This document shows positions 62,287 through 62,344 of a stretch of DNA of 62,344 bases, piece by piece (within the stretch, counting starts at the first letter, position 1; each line of letters opens with the position of its first letter). The position numbers and the translations under genes were made by a program. The stretch comes from Bacteroidetes bacterium ADurb.Bin217 (GTDB lineage: Bacteria; Bacteroidota; Bacteroidia; Bacteroidales; UBA1715), in NCBI GenBank assembly GCA_002069975.1, contig MWCJ01000010.1, forward strand, positions 1-62,344, written 5' to 3'. The notes beneath the pieces were generated by a model. The model had not been told where the DNA came from, made no database searches, and saw only the letters and a program-made list of their open reading frames with translations.

Positions 62287-62344
62287 TAGCATTATAAATG
62301 ATAACTTGCTTAATTTTGTATTTTCTAAAAAACAAAAACATGAA

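Noticed and set aside
62341..62344. ATG at the right edge as a new rightward gene
   Set aside because: A TAATTTTG box lies 22 bp upstream, but only four bases of the possible gene are in the window, too little to call.

Overview
The window looks like chromosomal DNA of a member of the Bacteroidota, probably order Bacteroidales. The DNA is AT-rich. Many genes are preceded by the Bacteroidota -7 box TAnnTTTG, in several cases with a TTTG-like -33 box about 19 bp upstream. Purine-rich Shine-Dalgarno sites are scarce. Several secreted proteins carry C-terminal modules typical of this phylum (type IX secretion sorting domain, CHU_C-like domain, DUF6383). No tRNA, rRNA, CRISPR array, integrase or complete insertion sequence was seen, so this reads mostly as core genome with one accessory-looking stretch.

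Layout. 1-645: 3' end of a secreted DUF6383 protein with an apparent frameshift. 751-2782 (-): mltG and a beta-propeller lipoprotein. 3107-5231: ECF sigma factor and a membrane partner with an anti-sigma-like layout. 5353-8369: ispD, a frameshifted histidine kinase and an MscS channel. 8519-9130: SlyD-like isomerase with a cysteine-rich tail. 9295-13224: haem operon hemA-hemC-hemD-hemB. 13265-14254 (-): ldhA-like dehydrogenase. 14445-15578 (-): orphan lipoprotein. 15681-16631: GT90 glycosyltransferase. 16635-19724 (-): an operon of a tandem-domain SiaB-like kinase, siaC, a polyprenyl synthetase and ubiX. 19926-22311: beta-helix lipoprotein and an endonuclease/phosphatase-fold protein. 22321-22486: hairpin MITE. 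22556-27840: AsmA-like protein, YihY/BrkB membrane protein and M28 peptidase. 27969-32609 (-): 1546-residue secreted PPC-repeat protein. 32821-34290: K+/H+ antiporter.

34428-40211 is the most unusual part. It holds a DUF6232 protein, a LamG-transmembrane-zinc-ribbon protein, a 989-residue protein with five 46-residue repeats, TPRs and two CbxX-type AAA+ modules, and a small GIY-YIG protein. No known pathway explains this group.

40392-42800: beta-barrel protein, lipocalin-like lipoprotein and FAD oxidoreductase. 42804-43677 (-): ECF sigma factor and a soluble zinc-finger anti-sigma candidate. 43757-46006 (-): secreted protein and deoC. 46234-51072: large TPR protein and outer-membrane barrel. 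51074-54142: HTH regulator divergent from a CsgG/LpoB-like protein and a lipoprotein. 54318-55412: beta-propeller lipoprotein. 55405-60311 (-): AsmA-like protein, histidine kinase and membrane DnaJ. 60389-62163 (-): a third ECF sigma factor with a hybrid anti-sigma/TonB-plug/TonB-C partner.

Themes are envelope biogenesis (two AsmA-like proteins, MltG, GT90, polyprenyl synthesis, several barrels and lipoproteins) and envelope signalling (three ECF sigma/partner pairs, two histidine kinases, the SiaB/SiaC switch). Two single-base frame breaks, near 58 and in an A8 run at 7084-7091, could be real lesions or sequence errors.
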